Below, piece after piece: positions 26,881-36,295 of a DNA stretch of 64,000 nucleotides. The translations under genes were made by a program, and so were the position numbers. This DNA is from Pseudomonadota bacterium (GTDB lineage Bacteria; Pseudomonadota; Gammaproteobacteria; Steroidobacterales; Steroidobacteraceae). The stretch lies in contig JAJZDW010000021.1 of assembly GCA_021851405.1 (NCBI GenBank), positions 1 to 64,000 of the forward strand, read 5' to 3'. The stretch's first letter is position 1. Every line of letters starts with the position of its first letter. The notes under the pieces are model-generated. The model was given only the letters and a program-made list of their open reading frames with translations, made no database searches and was not told the origin of the DNA.

Positions 26881-28211
26881 GCGCCTCGGGCCGCGGACCG
26901 GTCATCTACGTGCTCAAGCGCTTTCCGCGTCTGACCGAAACGTTCATCCTCAATGAGATTCGCGCCATGGAGCGGCTCGGCGAGCGGCTGATCATCTTCT
27001 CTCTGCTGCCGCCCGAGCCGCCACCGCACCATCCTATGGTGGCCGAGGTGTGCGCTCCGGTCCACTCGCCGCCGCCGCATCTCGGTGGCCAGGTGTGCCG
27101 GGTCCTCGGTGCGCACGCACGCATGCTCGCGTTCGCGCCGTTGCGGTATCTCCGGGCGCTGGGTCTTGCGCTGCGCCGCACGCTCACCTCGCGGCACCCG
27201 ATGTCGCTGTGGCGCCAGTTCGCGCGGGCCGGGGTGCTAGCGGCGCTCTGCCGTCGTGCCGGTGTGCGGCACATTCATGCGCACTTCGCCAACGCTCCGA
27301 CCTCGGTCGCGCATTTTGCCCATCGCATGAGCGGCATTCCGTTCAGCTTCACCGCGCACGCCAAGGACATCTATCTGTCGCGCCCGGCGATTCTGCGCCG
27401 GCATCTGCATGCGGCCGAGTTCGTCGCGACCTGCACGGCATACAACGCCGAACATCTGCGCCGGATCGCCCCGGGCCTCGATCCGCGCCGGGTTCATCTG
27501 GTGTACCACGGCATCGACTTGCAGAACTTCGCGGCAGCCGAGTCGCCCGCGGCGCGCACCGGCGGGCGGCGTGCCCGGATTCTCTCGGTCGGTCGGCTGG
27601 TGCCGAAGAAGGGACACGAGGACGTGCTTGCTGCCTGCGCCCGGTTGCTCGAGCAGGGGGTGGATTTCGACTGCGAGATCGTCGGCGACGGTCCGTTGCG
27701 CGCCGCGCTGATGGCCGAGGTGCTGCGGCTCGGTCTCACCGAGCGGGTCCGCTTTAGCGGGTCGATGACCCATCGGGATCTGCTCGGCCGCTACCGGCAG
27801 GCCGACCTGTTCGTGCTCGCGCCGCGCATCGCGGAGGACGGCGACCGTGACGGAATCCCGAATGTCATCGCCGAGGCGATGGCCGTCGGCGTACCGGTCG
27901 TGGCGAGCGACGTGTCGGGCATCCCGGAATTGGTCCGCCACGGACAGACCGGACTGCTGGTGCCTTCGCGCGACTCGGCGGCACTCGCCGTGGCGATGAG
28001 CCGGATGCTCACCGACGCGTCGCTTGCGGCGAACCTCGCTGAGAGCGCCCGGTCAGTGCTCGCCCGGGAGTTCGACCTTTGGCAGACGACGCGCGCTTTG
28101 CATGTCCTGATGGACTGCGCGCCGTGTTGCGCCGATGCGGCGTCGAGCGACGGTGTGCTCGCCGGGGACCTGCCCGGCGCTGCGGCGATCGCCGGGGAGG
28201 GTGCGCCGTGA
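26877..28211 (+). CDS. Glycosyltransferase family 4 protein
   Basis: A 444-residue GT-B enzyme. It starts KRFPRLTETFILNEIRAMERLG, the common opening of colanic-acid/exopolysaccharide transferases, has HFANAPTSVAHFAHRM and PFSFTAHAKDIYL, and the GT4 C-terminal signature VGRLVPKKGHEDVLAACARLLE and PNVIAEAMAVGVPVVASDVSGIPELV. The Glu residues of the nucleotide-sugar site are present (EDGDRDGIPNVIAEAM). It is translationally coupled with the genes on either side (ATGA and GTGA overlaps). It adds a sugar to a glycan intermediate; which one is unknown. Confidence 0.9.
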   Translation: MSASGRGPVIYVLKRFPRLTETFILNEIRAMERLGERLIIFSLLPPEPPPHHPMVAEVCAPVHSPPPHLGGQVCRVLGAHARMLAFAPLRYLRALGLALRRTLTSRHPMSLWRQFARAGVLAALCRRAGVRHIHAHFANAPTSVAHFAHRMSGIPFSFTAHAKDIYLSRPAILRRHLHAAEFVATCTAYNAEHLRRIAPGLDPRRVHLVYHGIDLQNFAAAESPAARTGGRRARILSVGRLVPKKGHEDVLAACARLLEQGVDFDCEIVGDGPLRAALMAEVLRLGLTERVRFSGSMTHRDLLGRYRQADLFVLAPRIAEDGDRDGIPNVIAEAMAVGVPVVASDVSGIPELVRHGQTGLLVPSRDSAALAVAMSRMLTDASLAANLAESARSVLAREFDLWQTTRALHVLMDCAPCCADAASSDGVLAGDLPGAAAIAGEGAP

Positions 28212-29461
28212 GGATTCTGTATCTGAACTTCGATCAGGGCATTCCGGTACTCGGTGACAAGGGTGCCTCGGTGCACGTGCGGGAGTTTGTGCGGGCTGCC
28301 GCGGCGCTGGGCCACGAAGTGCTGCTGGTGTGCGCGCGGCTCGGCAGCGGCAACGAGGCCCCGCCGGTGTCGATCGCACCGTTGCCGCCTGAGCGAGCCG
28401 CGGAGCAGCAGGGGCGGCAGGAGCGCCAACCCGGCGCTGAGGCTGACGCGGTGCAAGCGGAGCTCGTCGAGGCGGAACTCGTCAAAATCGCCTACGACCG
28501 CGCGCTCCCGGCGCGCGTTGAGCGATTGCTGGCGGCGCGTCAGTTCGTGCCGGACTTCATCTACGAGCGGCACGCGCTCTTCGGGAGTGCGGGGGCTCAG
28601 ATCGCCGCCGCTCTCGGCTGCCCCCGCATTCTGGAAGTCAACGCGCCGCTGGTCGAGGAGCACAAGCGCTTCCGCGGCCTGCGCCTGGAGTCGATTGCGC
28701 GGCGCATGGAGTGCGCTGCATTTGCCAGCGCCTCGGCCATCGTGGCGGTTTCGAGCGCGGTCCAGCAGTACATCGCGGCGCAAGTGCCCGAGCGTGCCGG
28801 CGCCACCCATGTGTTGCCCAACGGGGTCGACCTGAGGCGGTTTGCCGCCGGTCAGCAGGATCGCGCGCCGCTGCGGGCACGCCTGGGCGTGGGTGCGCAG
28901 ACCGGCCTCATCGGTTTCGTCGGCAGCTTCAAGGCCTGGCACGGCACGGAGCTGTTGCTCGAGGCGTATCGGTCCGTCTGTGTCGCTCGCGATGTGCATC
29001 TGCTGGCAATCGGCGACGGGCCGCGTTGGGAGGCATTCTGCAGTACGGTGGCATCTGCGCCGTGGCGCGACAGCGTCAGTGCGCTCGGCCGGGTCCCGCA
29101 CGCGCAGATCCCCGGGTGGACCGCAGCGTGCGACGTGGTGGTGGCGCCGTATCAGGCGGCAGCCGATTTCTATTTCTCGCCCCTGAAAGTGATCGAGGCG
29201 CTCGCCTGCGGTCGGCCCGTGGTCGCGCCGCGCATCGGGCAGCTCACCGAGCTGATCGACGACGGGCAGAGTGGCCTGCTCTATCGCCCCGACGATGCGC
29301 TCGATTGCGCCCGGGCGATCATCACGCTGCTCGATGATCCGCAGCGGCGCACGCTCATGGGGCGCACCGCGCAGCAGCGCATCGCCGGCCGTGGCTGGGA
29401 GCGGATCGTGACGTGCGTGGCGGCGCTCGCCGATGCCGCGCGCGTCGGAGCGGCGGCATGA
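28208..29461 (+). CDS. Glycosyltransferase family 4 protein
   Basis: About 417 residues from GTG 28208, which overlaps the previous stop (GTGA) and where homology begins (ILYLNFDQGIPVLGDKGASVHVREFV). The frame is open farther upstream but unrelated to the family. GT4 features are TGLIGFVGSFKAWHGTELLLEA, the LGRVPHAQIPGWTAACDVVVAPYQ segment, FYFSPLKVIEALACGRPVVAPRIGQLTELI. The N-terminal half holds a glutamine/alanine-rich loop (about 65-95) not usual in the family. Coupled to the ABC exporter gene by an ATGA overlap. Confidence 0.88.
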   Translation: MRILYLNFDQGIPVLGDKGASVHVREFVRAAAALGHEVLLVCARLGSGNEAPPVSIAPLPPERAAEQQGRQERQPGAEADAVQAELVEAELVKIAYDRALPARVERLLAARQFVPDFIYERHALFGSAGAQIAAALGCPRILEVNAPLVEEHKRFRGLRLESIARRMECAAFASASAIVAVSSAVQQYIAAQVPERAGATHVLPNGVDLRRFAAGQQDRAPLRARLGVGAQTGLIGFVGSFKAWHGTELLLEAYRSVCVARDVHLLAIGDGPRWEAFCSTVASAPWRDSVSALGRVPHAQIPGWTAACDVVVAPYQAAADFYFSPLKVIEALACGRPVVAPRIGQLTELIDDGQSGLLYRPDDALDCARAIITLLDDPQRRTLMGRTAQQRIAGRGWERIVTCVAALADAARVGAAA

Positions 29462-31266
29462 CGGCCGCGCCGCCACGCTGGCGGCTCACCGCGTATCTGC
29501 TGCGCGAGCGCGCCCGGCTCGGCGGGGGCGCGGCGGCGATGGGACTGCGCGCCGCGGTGGCGCTGCTGTTGCCCTGGCCGCTGAAGTTCATCGTCGACAG
29601 CGTGATCTTCCGCAAACCGCTCGGTGCGTGGGCGGTGCTGCTGCCGGACCCGCAGTTGCATCGCCTGCAACTCTTGCACGTGCTCGGGGCGACGATCGTG
29701 GTCCTCGGCCTCCTCGATGCCGCGTTGGCGTATCTCGGCAATCGCCTGTTGCTCGATGGCGCGCAGCGCATCGGCTTTGCTCTGCGGCGGGACTTTTTCG
29801 CGCATCTGCTGCGTCTGCCGCAGTCCTTTCATCGCACGCACTTGAGCGGGGAGATTGCCGCGCGCATCGGCGGCGACGTCAACGCACTGCAGCAGTTCGT
29901 CGCGGCCGTGGGGCTCGATCTGCTGCCGCAGCTGCTGACGATCGGCGGGATCCTCATCGTGATGCTGGCGATGAACTGGCGCTACGGTCTGCTCACCCTG
30001 GCGATCGCGCCGGTGCTGATCGGGATTGCGCGGCACTTCGCCGCGGCGATCCGCACCGCGGCCCGTCAGACACGCCGCCAGGAAGGGCAGCAGAGCGGTG
30101 CGATCCAGGAGACCCTCGGCAACATCCAGTTGGTGCAGGCTTGTGCGCGCGAGGCGTTCGAGGAGCATCGCTTCACGGCACGGGCCCGTCTGGTGCTCGA
30201 GGCCGCGCTGCGCGGCAACCGGATGCAGGCCGGCTTTGCGCCGGCTATGAATCTCGCCATTGCGTTGGCCACCGGTGCGATCGCCTGGTACGGCGCGGTG
30301 CTCGTGTTGAACGGGACGCTGAGCGCCGGCGATCTACTGGTGTTTCTCGCGTACCTGCGGGCGATCGTCGCGCCCGCTCGGCAACTGGCGAAGGCGGGAC
30401 GGGTGTTCGGGCGCGCCGCCGTCGCTCTGGAGCGGATCGAGGAGTACTGGGCCGATTTCGGCTCTTTGACGCCACCGGGTGTGGCACGCGAGCCGCAACG
30501 CTGTGCCGGCGTCCTCGAGTTCCATCAGGTGACGTTCGGTTACGGCGCAGAGCGAGCGACCGTGCGTGAGGTTTCGTTCGCGCTCGAACCGGGGCGCACC
30601 GTGGCGCTGGTGGGGCCGACCGGGGCGGGCAAATCGACGCTCGCGGCGCTCGCGACGCGCTTTCAGGATCCGGACTCCGGTGCGGTCACCCTCGACGGGT
30701 GCGATCTGCGCGAGCTCAGTCTGCACTACGTGCGTTCGCACGTGGCACTGATCGGTCAGGAGCCGCAGCTCTTTCACGCGCCGATTTGGGCCAACATCGC
30801 CTACGGGCGGGAGAATGCGGGGCGCGATGAGGCGATCGCGGCGGCCCGTGCCGCCGGAATCGATGAGGTGCTCGCGGCGCTGCCGGAGGGATTCGATACC
30901 GTCGTCGGTGAGCGCGGTGCGACACTCTCGGGTGGTCAGCGTCAGTGCGTCGCCGTGGCGCGCGCGATGCTGAGCGGGGCCTCCGTGATCATTCTCGATG
31001 AGCCGAGCAGCAGTGTCGATCCGCTGACCGAGCAGCGATTGATGCGTGCGCTGAGGTCCTTGGCGAAGACCCGTGCGGTGCTGCTCATCGCCCATCGTCT
31101 GGCGACGGTCAGCGCCGCCGAGACCATCCTGGTGCTGGCCGAGGGGGTGATCGTGCAACGCGGTACCCATGCGCAGTTGCTCGGCGCCGGGGGACCGTAT
31201 GCGAATCTGTGGCAAGCCCATCGAGACGCGGCGAATGCACACCTGCGGCGGGCGGTCTCGGCATGA
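29458..31266 (+). CDS. ABC exporter, fused permease and ATPase
   Basis: About 602 residues from ATG 29458. Five or six transmembrane helices (about 20-320; RLPQSFHRTHLSGEIAARIGGDV is the coupling helix region) precede an ATPase with Walker A GPTGAGKS, Q-loop LIGQEPQLF, signature LSGGQRQ, Walker B VIILDEPSSSVD and H-loop IAHRL. This is the homodimeric MsbA-like layout. In a glycan operon it most likely flips a lipid-linked saccharide or glycolipid across the inner membrane. It overlaps the neighbouring genes by four bases at both ends. Confidence 0.92.
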   Translation: MTAAPPRWRLTAYLLRERARLGGGAAAMGLRAAVALLLPWPLKFIVDSVIFRKPLGAWAVLLPDPQLHRLQLLHVLGATIVVLGLLDAALAYLGNRLLLDGAQRIGFALRRDFFAHLLRLPQSFHRTHLSGEIAARIGGDVNALQQFVAAVGLDLLPQLLTIGGILIVMLAMNWRYGLLTLAIAPVLIGIARHFAAAIRTAARQTRRQEGQQSGAIQETLGNIQLVQACAREAFEEHRFTARARLVLEAALRGNRMQAGFAPAMNLAIALATGAIAWYGAVLVLNGTLSAGDLLVFLAYLRAIVAPARQLAKAGRVFGRAAVALERIEEYWADFGSLTPPGVAREPQRCAGVLEFHQVTFGYGAERATVREVSFALEPGRTVALVGPTGAGKSTLAALATRFQDPDSGAVTLDGCDLRELSLHYVRSHVALIGQEPQLFHAPIWANIAYGRENAGRDEAIAAARAAGIDEVLAALPEGFDTVVGERGATLSGGQRQCVAVARAMLSGASVIILDEPSSSVDPLTEQRLMRALRSLAKTRAVLLIAHRLATVSAAETILVLAEGVIVQRGTHAQLLGAGGPYANLWQAHRDAANAHLRRAVSA

Positions 31267-32090
31267 GCGGTGCACTGCGCGGCCTGCGACGTCTCGGCGT
31301 CCTCATGCTCTGCGGGCCGATGGTGGCCGCCCATGCCGATCCTTGGGTGCCGACCGCCGGCAACGGGGCGTTCGACTTCGCACTGCGGCAGTACGAGGCC
31401 ACGCGGGTATTCCTGCCCGGCCAATACGGCACCGCGACGCTGCCGGGCAGCGAGCTGCGCTACACGATGGTGCGCATCACCGGAGTGCAGGGACTCGGCG
31501 GGCGGCTCTCGCTCGAATACGACCTGCGCGCCGCGCGCGTGCAGAAGATCCGCGTGCATCATCACCTGCGCACCGTCGCGAGCGCCACGGGCGTTGAGGA
31601 CCAGGAGATCGGGCTGAATCTTGCGCTCGTGCAGCGCGCGCACTTCGCCGACTCGATCGCACTCAACGTGGTGGCCGCCAGTGGCTCGACACGCTCGAAT
31701 CCGGCGCTCGGCGTCGGCCAGAGCGCACTGGAACCTGACTTCCAGATCGGCATGGCTGGGCGGCGGTGGCGGGTGGCGCTGAAGAGCGGTCCGCGCATCT
31801 TTCTCGATGGCGGTGTGGCGCAACTGCGCGCTGAGCTCGATGCCGAGACGCGCGTGACCGACCGGATCGAGCTCGGGGTCGAGCTCTTCTATGTGCGCAC
31901 TGTGAAGCTGCGCTCGCCGTTGCCGGTACAGGATCGGTCCGAGCCCTACGATTTGCTGCGTCCGGGCGTCCGGCTGAAGTATCGGGTGACGGCGCATCTG
32001 AAGCCGTTCATCGAGTACGAGCAGGACGTGGCCGGCCAGGGGATTCATGCGGGCCGGCGCATCACGCTCGGCGTGACGTACGCGTATTGA
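31263..32090 (+). CDS. Outer-membrane beta-barrel-like protein, unknown function
   Basis: About 275 residues from ATG 31263 (ATGA overlap with the ABC gene). A signal peptide (LGVLMLCGPMVAAHADP, cleavage after AHA) is followed by repeated amphipathic beta strands (RLSLEYDLRAARV, DSIALNVVAASGS, DRIELGVELFYVRTVKL, RLKYRVTAHLKPFIEYEQ) and a final strand ending LGVTYAY with an aromatic C-terminus, as in outer-membrane barrels. I do not recognise the family. Position in a glycan export operon suggests an outer-membrane step or assembly role. Confidence 0.65.
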   Translation: MSGALRGLRRLGVLMLCGPMVAAHADPWVPTAGNGAFDFALRQYEATRVFLPGQYGTATLPGSELRYTMVRITGVQGLGGRLSLEYDLRAARVQKIRVHHHLRTVASATGVEDQEIGLNLALVQRAHFADSIALNVVAASGSTRSNPALGVGQSALEPDFQIGMAGRRWRVALKSGPRIFLDGGVAQLRAELDAETRVTDRIELGVELFYVRTVKLRSPLPVQDRSEPYDLLRPGVRLKYRVTAHLKPFIEYEQDVAGQGIHAGRRITLGVTYAY

Positions 32091-32104
32091 AGGCCGATCC
32101 GACC

Positions 32105-32698
32105 ATGCAGTTGTGTTTCGTGCGCCATGGGGAGACCGAGTGGAACCTCCAGGGGCGCTACCAGGGCCGGGCCGATCCGCCGCTGTGCGCCGCGGGAGCT
32201 GCAACCGCCCGGGGGATTGCCGAGCAGCTGAACGCGGATGCGCACCTGTTGCTCGTGTCCAGTCCTCTGCAGCGGGCCACCGCGACCGCGGCGCTCGTTG
32301 CAGCGGCATGCGGTGCGGCCACCGTGCTGCCTGATGCGCGCCTCGGTGAGATTGATTTCGGCGCCTGGCAGGGTCTCACTCAGGCGCAGGTGAAGCTGCG
32401 CTGGCCGAGGATGCTGCGCCGCTGGAAGCAGGCGCCGGAGTCCTTCCGGTTTCCGGACGGGGAGTCGCTGGTCGATGCGCAGGAGCGATTGAGCGACTTT
32501 CTGCGCCGCCCGCCATGGCCGGTCGGGCGCGCCGGTGCGGTGCTGGCCGTGTCGCATGCGGGAATGATTCGCCTCGCCGCGTTGATTGCCGAGCGCCGTC
32601 CGCTCGGGCAATTCCGTCAGGTTGCGGTGCCGTCCGGGGCGCTATGGGCGTTCGAGTGGTCTGCGGGCGGTGCGTTGCGCCGGCTCGGGTCTGACTGA
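32105..32698 (+). CDS. Histidine phosphatase family protein (alpha-ribazole/PGM-like)
   Basis: About 197 residues from ATG 32105, with TTG 32087 (overlapping the previous stop) as an alternative. The catalytic RHGET is present (CFVRHGETEWN), followed by LLVSSPLQRATATA, the EIDFGAWQG acid residue, and the second histidine in AVSHAGMIRLA. These are 2-His phosphatase marks seen in phosphoglycerate mutase-like and CobC-like enzymes. In this operon it may dephosphorylate a sugar phosphate or nucleotide sugar intermediate; substrate unknown. Confidence 0.85.
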   Translation: MQLCFVRHGETEWNLQGRYQGRADPPLCAAGAATARGIAEQLNADAHLLLVSSPLQRATATAALVAAACGAATVLPDARLGEIDFGAWQGLTQAQVKLRWPRMLRRWKQAPESFRFPDGESLVDAQERLSDFLRRPPWPVGRAGAVLAVSHAGMIRLAALIAERRPLGQFRQVAVPSGALWAFEWSAGGALRRLGSD

Positions 32699-32713
32699 AA
32701 CACAGGATCGATC

Positions 32714-34108
32714 ATGAACATCACGATTTTCGGATCAGGGTACGTCGGGCTCGTCACCGGGGCATGTCTGGCGGATGCAGGTAATCACGTCATGTGCGTG
32801 GATGTGGACCGGCACAAGATCGAGCTGCTGCGCCGCGGTGAGGTGCCCATCCACGAGCCGGGTCTGCAGGCGCTGCTGCAGCGCAACGGTGCCGCCGGCC
32901 GGCTGGTGTTTACCGAGGATCCCGATGCGGGCGTCGCGCATGGAGTGTTCCAGATGATCGCTGTGGGGACGCCGCCGGATGAGGACGGCTCGGCCGACCT
33001 GCGCCACGTGCTGGCGGTCGCCGAGACGATTGGGGCTCGCATGCGCGAATACAAAGTCGTGATCACCAAGTCGACGGTGCCGGTGGGCACGGGGGACAAG
33101 GTGCGCGCGGCGCTGGCCGGTGCACTGCAGCGGCGCGGTGCGGCGGTGCCCTACGACACGGTCTCGAACCCTGAGTTTCTCAAGGAAGGAGCCGCCATCG
33201 CCGATTTCATGAAGCCGGATCGGATCGTCATCGGCGCCGAGAGCGAGCGGGCGATCGGGCTGATGCGCGAGCTGTACGAACCCTTTACGCGCAACCGCAG
33301 CCGGTTGATCGCGATGGATGTGCGCTCTGCGGAACTCACCAAATACGCGGCCAACGCGATGCTCGCCACCCGCATCAGCTTCATGAACGAACTGGCTGGA
33401 TTCGCCGAGCGAGCCGGTGCGGACATCGAGAGTGTTCGTCAGGGGATGGGTGCAGATCCGCGCATCGGCTATGCGTTTCTCTACCCAGGCGCCGGCTACG
33501 GCGGCTCGTGTTTCCCGAAGGACGTCAAAGCCCTGGTGCATTCGGCCACCGGTGCGGGCTGCGCGGCAACGTTGCTGCAGGCGGTCGAGGCGGTCAACGA
33601 GCGACAGAAGCACCGACTGTTCGAGAAACTCAGCGCGCATTTTCCGGACCTCAACGGCAAAACGATCGCGCTGTGGGGACTCGCCTTCAAACCCAACACG
33701 GATGATATGCGCGAGGCGCCGAGCCGGGTGCTGCTCGGGAGCCTGTGGGCGGCCGGCGCGCGGGTGCGTGCTTACGACCCGGTGGCCATGCCCGAGGCAC
33801 GGCGACTGTTCGGTGAACGGCGCGGCCTTGAATTGTGCGCCTCGGCGCTGCAGGCCCTCGAGGGCGCCGATGCACTCGCCATCGTGACGGAGTGGCCGGA
33901 GTTTCGCAGTCCGGATTTTGCCCGGATGCGCCAGCGGCTCAATGAGCCGGTGATCTTCGACGGCCGCAATCTCTACGAGCCGGCCCAGATGCAGACGCTT
34001 GGCTGGCGTTACTTCGCAATCGGACGCGGCGCGGGGAGTCGCTCGGCGACGCAAGACGATGCGCACGCCGCGCGCCGGGATGGGCGGTCCGCCGTGGCCG
34101 CGGCCTGA
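32714..34108 (+). CDS. ugd: UDP-glucose/GDP-mannose dehydrogenase family enzyme
   Basis: A 464-residue NAD-dependent dehydrogenase. It begins [23 protein letters not shown] (Rossmann), with the EILR-like [15 protein letters not shown] and [23 protein letters not shown] segments and the catalytic cysteine in [17 protein letters not shown]. The C-terminal NAD half has [17 protein letters not shown]. This oxidises UDP-glucose (or a similar nucleotide sugar) to the uronic acid, supplying a donor to the glycosyltransferases upstream. The symbol follows the family, since the exact substrate is unproven. Confidence 0.9.
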   Translation: MNITIFGSGYVGLVTGACLADAGNHVMCVDVDRHKIELLRRGEVPIHEPGLQALLQRNGAAGRLVFTEDPDAGVAHGVFQMIAVGTPPDEDGSADLRHVLAVAETIGARMREYKVVITKSTVPVGTGDKVRAALAGALQRRGAAVPYDTVSNPEFLKEGAAIADFMKPDRIVIGAESERAIGLMRELYEPFTRNRSRLIAMDVRSAELTKYAANAMLATRISFMNELAGFAERAGADIESVRQGMGADPRIGYAFLYPGAGYGGSCFPKDVKALVHSATGAGCAATLLQAVEAVNERQKHRLFEKLSAHFPDLNGKTIALWGLAFKPNTDDMREAPSRVLLGSLWAAGARVRAYDPVAMPEARRLFGERRGLELCASALQALEGADALAIVTEWPEFRSPDFARMRQRLNEPVIFDGRNLYEPAQMQTLGWRYFAIGRGAGSRSATQDDAHAARRDGRSAVAAA

Positions 34109-34172
34109 ACCGAGGAACCCGCAGCCCCGCGCGGTGGGTGTTCGGGGAGAGCCACTGAGCCCGATGGCCCGA

Positions 34173-34856
34173 TCAGGCGCGCAGCGGTTCGATCAGTTCC
34201 GGTCCATCGTTGCGCGGGCTGTTGACTTTGAGACTCACCGGGTACGCCGCCATGCGCTCGGGGGAGTACGCGTGCAGCATCGCCAGTGCCGCCTGCGGTG
34301 CGCCTGCGAGCCAGGCATCGAACTGCTCGGGCGCGAGGATCGCCGGCATGCGGCCGGGATGGCGGGTGCCGTTGTGGATGTCGCGCAGCAGCGCGTTGGC
34401 GGGCAGCGTGATCAGAGCGCAGCTCTCGACGGTCGCACCGTTGGGCGCGATGCTGGCGTCCCAGAGGCCGGCGAACCCGAACACCGGGGCGTCGGTGAGG
34501 TGGATGAAGTACGGCTGCTTGCGCCCGTCGTCCTCCAGATGCCACTCGTAGAACCCGGCGGCAAGCTGGATGCAGCGCTGCCCGCGCGTCCAGGGCCCGC
34601 GCCAGACCGGCGAGAGGGTCAATTTTTCCACCGTCGCGTTGATGGTCGAGTACTTCGGCGCCACGCCGTGGGCAAAGGAGGGGATCAGCCCCCAGCGCAT
34701 CATGAGTCCCTCCTGCACGCCGGCGTCGGCCCGCACTGCGGGCACGGGCTGGGACGGTGAGACGTTATAGCGTGCGGTGAATTCCCAGTGCACGCGGCCG
34801 AGGTGCACGGCACGCTCGAACTTCGCCTGCTGGGCCAGAATGTACCGTCCGCACAT
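34173..34856 (-). CDS. SRAP-domain (YedK/HMCES-like) abasic-site-crosslinking protein
   Basis: About 227 residues from ATG 34856 with MCGRYIL: the catalytic cysteine is residue 2, exposed when Met is removed. Family landmarks are TARYNVSPSQPVPAVR, MMRWGLIPSFA, CIQLAAGFYEW and HNGTRHPGRMPAIL. SRAP proteins crosslink to abasic sites in single-stranded DNA and protect replication. The gene converges with the UDP-sugar dehydrogenase. The start-to-end length fits the family. Confidence 0.92.
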   Translation of the reverse strand: MCGRYILAQQAKFERAVHLGRVHWEFTARYNVSPSQPVPAVRADAGVQEGLMMRWGLIPSFAHGVAPKYSTINATVEKLTLSPVWRGPWTRGQRCIQLAAGFYEWHLEDDGRKQPYFIHLTDAPVFGFAGLWDASIAPNGATVESCALITLPANALLRDIHNGTRHPGRMPAILAPEQFDAWLAGAPQAALAMLHAYSPERMAAYPVSLKVNSPRNDGPELIEPLRA

Positions 34857-35113
34857 GCGCGCACTGTAGCGGAACGGCCGGTGGCCGGTCACGGGGCCCG
34901 CGAGCGCCCCGGACCTCGGGTCGATGCGGATCAGCCGGTTGCGGGAGTGAAGCGCGCCGGGCGGCGCTCGCCGAAGCGCTGATGCGCCCGCGGGGGGTGC
35001 GAGGCAGCGCTCAGACCTCGCCCTCGGGCGGCTGCGGGGCTCGGGGTGCGGTGCACGCCGGGTCGAGATCGCTCCCGGTCAGGAGCGCAAGCCTCGCGGT
35101 CGCGCCTCTGCCC

Positions 35114-35599
35114 TTAACCGGCGTCGGCCTCGTCGAGGAGGCTGCGAATCGAGACGGGCAACGCGTTCGCGGTGTCCTGCTTGCTGACGAACGCACGGAC
35201 GCCCGCTTCGGCTGCCATGGCCCGGTAGACGTCGGTGTCGCTGCGCGAGTGGATGATGACCGGCACGGCCGGGGCGATGTCGCGCAGTCGGCGCGTCGCC
35301 TCGATGCCGTTCATGCCGGGCAGTGAGATGTCCATGACGATGACGTCCGGCGGAGCGGCGCTCACCGCTTCCAGCGCGCTCTCCGCGTCGCGCACCGTGG
35401 CCACCGTCATGGTGCGCCCGGCCGGTGCGCAGCGGCCGAGCGCTCCGTGCAGCAGCGCCGCGATGGCCTGCCCGGTGGGGACGTGATCTTCCACGATCAA
35501 GATCCGGATCGCCGGGGAACCAGCGCTCTCGGAACCCTCCGGGGGGGGCATTGTCATGGACAAAAGGCTCGATCGCTTCACCAGAACGCACTCCAACAT
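35114..35599 (-). CDS. Response-regulator receiver (REC) protein, no output domain
   Basis: About 161 residues (or about 147 from ATG 35557). Only a receiver domain is present: acidic pocket IRILIVEDH, phosphoacceptor Asp in VIVMDISLPGMNG, Thr/Ser in VIIHSRSDT, Lys in RAFVSKQDT. No DNA-binding or enzymatic output follows, so it may act as a phosphate sink or by protein binding. It is downstream of the LuxR-type regulator and sensor kinase on the same strand, a gap of 41 bases, and probably belongs to that system. Confidence 0.85.
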   Translation of the reverse strand: MLECVLVKRSSLLSMTMPPPEGSESAGSPAIRILIVEDHVPTGQAIAALLHGALGRCAPAGRTMTVATVRDAESALEAVSAAPPDVIVMDISLPGMNGIEATRRLRDIAPAVPVIIHSRSDTDVYRAMAAEAGVRAFVSKQDTANALPVSIRSLLDEADAG

Positions 35600-35640
35600 G
35601 CCGCCTGCGGCGGGTCTGTAGGGAATTCTCGATCCGAGGT

Positions 35641-36291
35641 CTATTGCAGGGGCGTTAGCCCGTGCAGGATGGCAAATTTGATCAGCCCGGCCAGATCGGT
35701 GATCTGCAGCTTCTGCATCAGGCGGCTGCGGTAGGTATCGACGGTCTTCGGCGAGAGAGTCAGCCGGCGGCCGATCTCGGCGCTCGAGAGGCCATCGGCG
35801 ACGAGCGTGAGGATTTCGCGCTCGCGGTGGCTCAGGCTCTCCAGGGGGCTCGTGCTGCGCCGATTGCTGATGCCCTCGGCGACGATCTCGGCAATCCGCC
35901 CGCCGAGGTGGCGCCGGCCCAGGTGCACCGCGCGGACCGTTTCGGCGATCTCCCGCCCGGCGCTCTCCTTCAGCATGTAGCTGCGCGCGCCCGCCTCGAG
36001 TGCCTGGAATACGTGCTGCGCCGAGGAGTGCATCGAGAGGATCACGATCGCGGTCTTCGGGCGCGTGGTGAGGATCTGGCGCGTGAGGCTGATGCCGTCG
36101 AGTTCCGGCATCGACAGATCGAGCATGGCCACATCAGGGCTGAGCGCGACGATCTGCTCGAGTGCAAGACGGCCGTTGGCGGCGGTGCCCACGACTTCGA
36201 TGTCCGGGGCGGCCTGGAGAATGGCGACGATCCCATCGCGCACCAGCGCGTGATCGTCGGCGATGAAGACTCGGATGCGGCTCGATGCCAT
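35641..36291 (-). CDS. NarL/FixJ-type response regulator
   Basis: About 216 residues from ATG 36291, one codon after the kinase stop region (kinase ends at 36296). The receiver domain (1-120) has IRVFIADDHALVRDG, phosphoacceptor Asp in DVAMLDLSMPELDG, and VILSMHSS. The LuxR HTH (150-215) has LSHREREILTLVADGLSSAEIGRRLTLSPKTVDTYRSRLMQKL. Start at 36474 would add a nonsense N-terminal stretch. It is partnered with the adjacent NarX/FixL-like sensor kinase. Confidence 0.92.
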   Translation of the reverse strand: MASSRIRVFIADDHALVRDGIVAILQAAPDIEVVGTAANGRLALEQIVALSPDVAMLDLSMPELDGISLTRQILTTRPKTAIVILSMHSSAQHVFQALEAGARSYMLKESAGREIAETVRAVHLGRRHLGGRIAEIVAEGISNRRSTSPLESLSHREREILTLVADGLSSAEIGRRLTLSPKTVDTYRSRLMQKLQITDLAGLIKFAILHGLTPLQ

Positions 36292-36295
36292 CGAC

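Noticed and set aside
32735-34066. 443-codon minus-strand frame
   Set aside because: Opposite the UDP-sugar dehydrogenase; no motifs.
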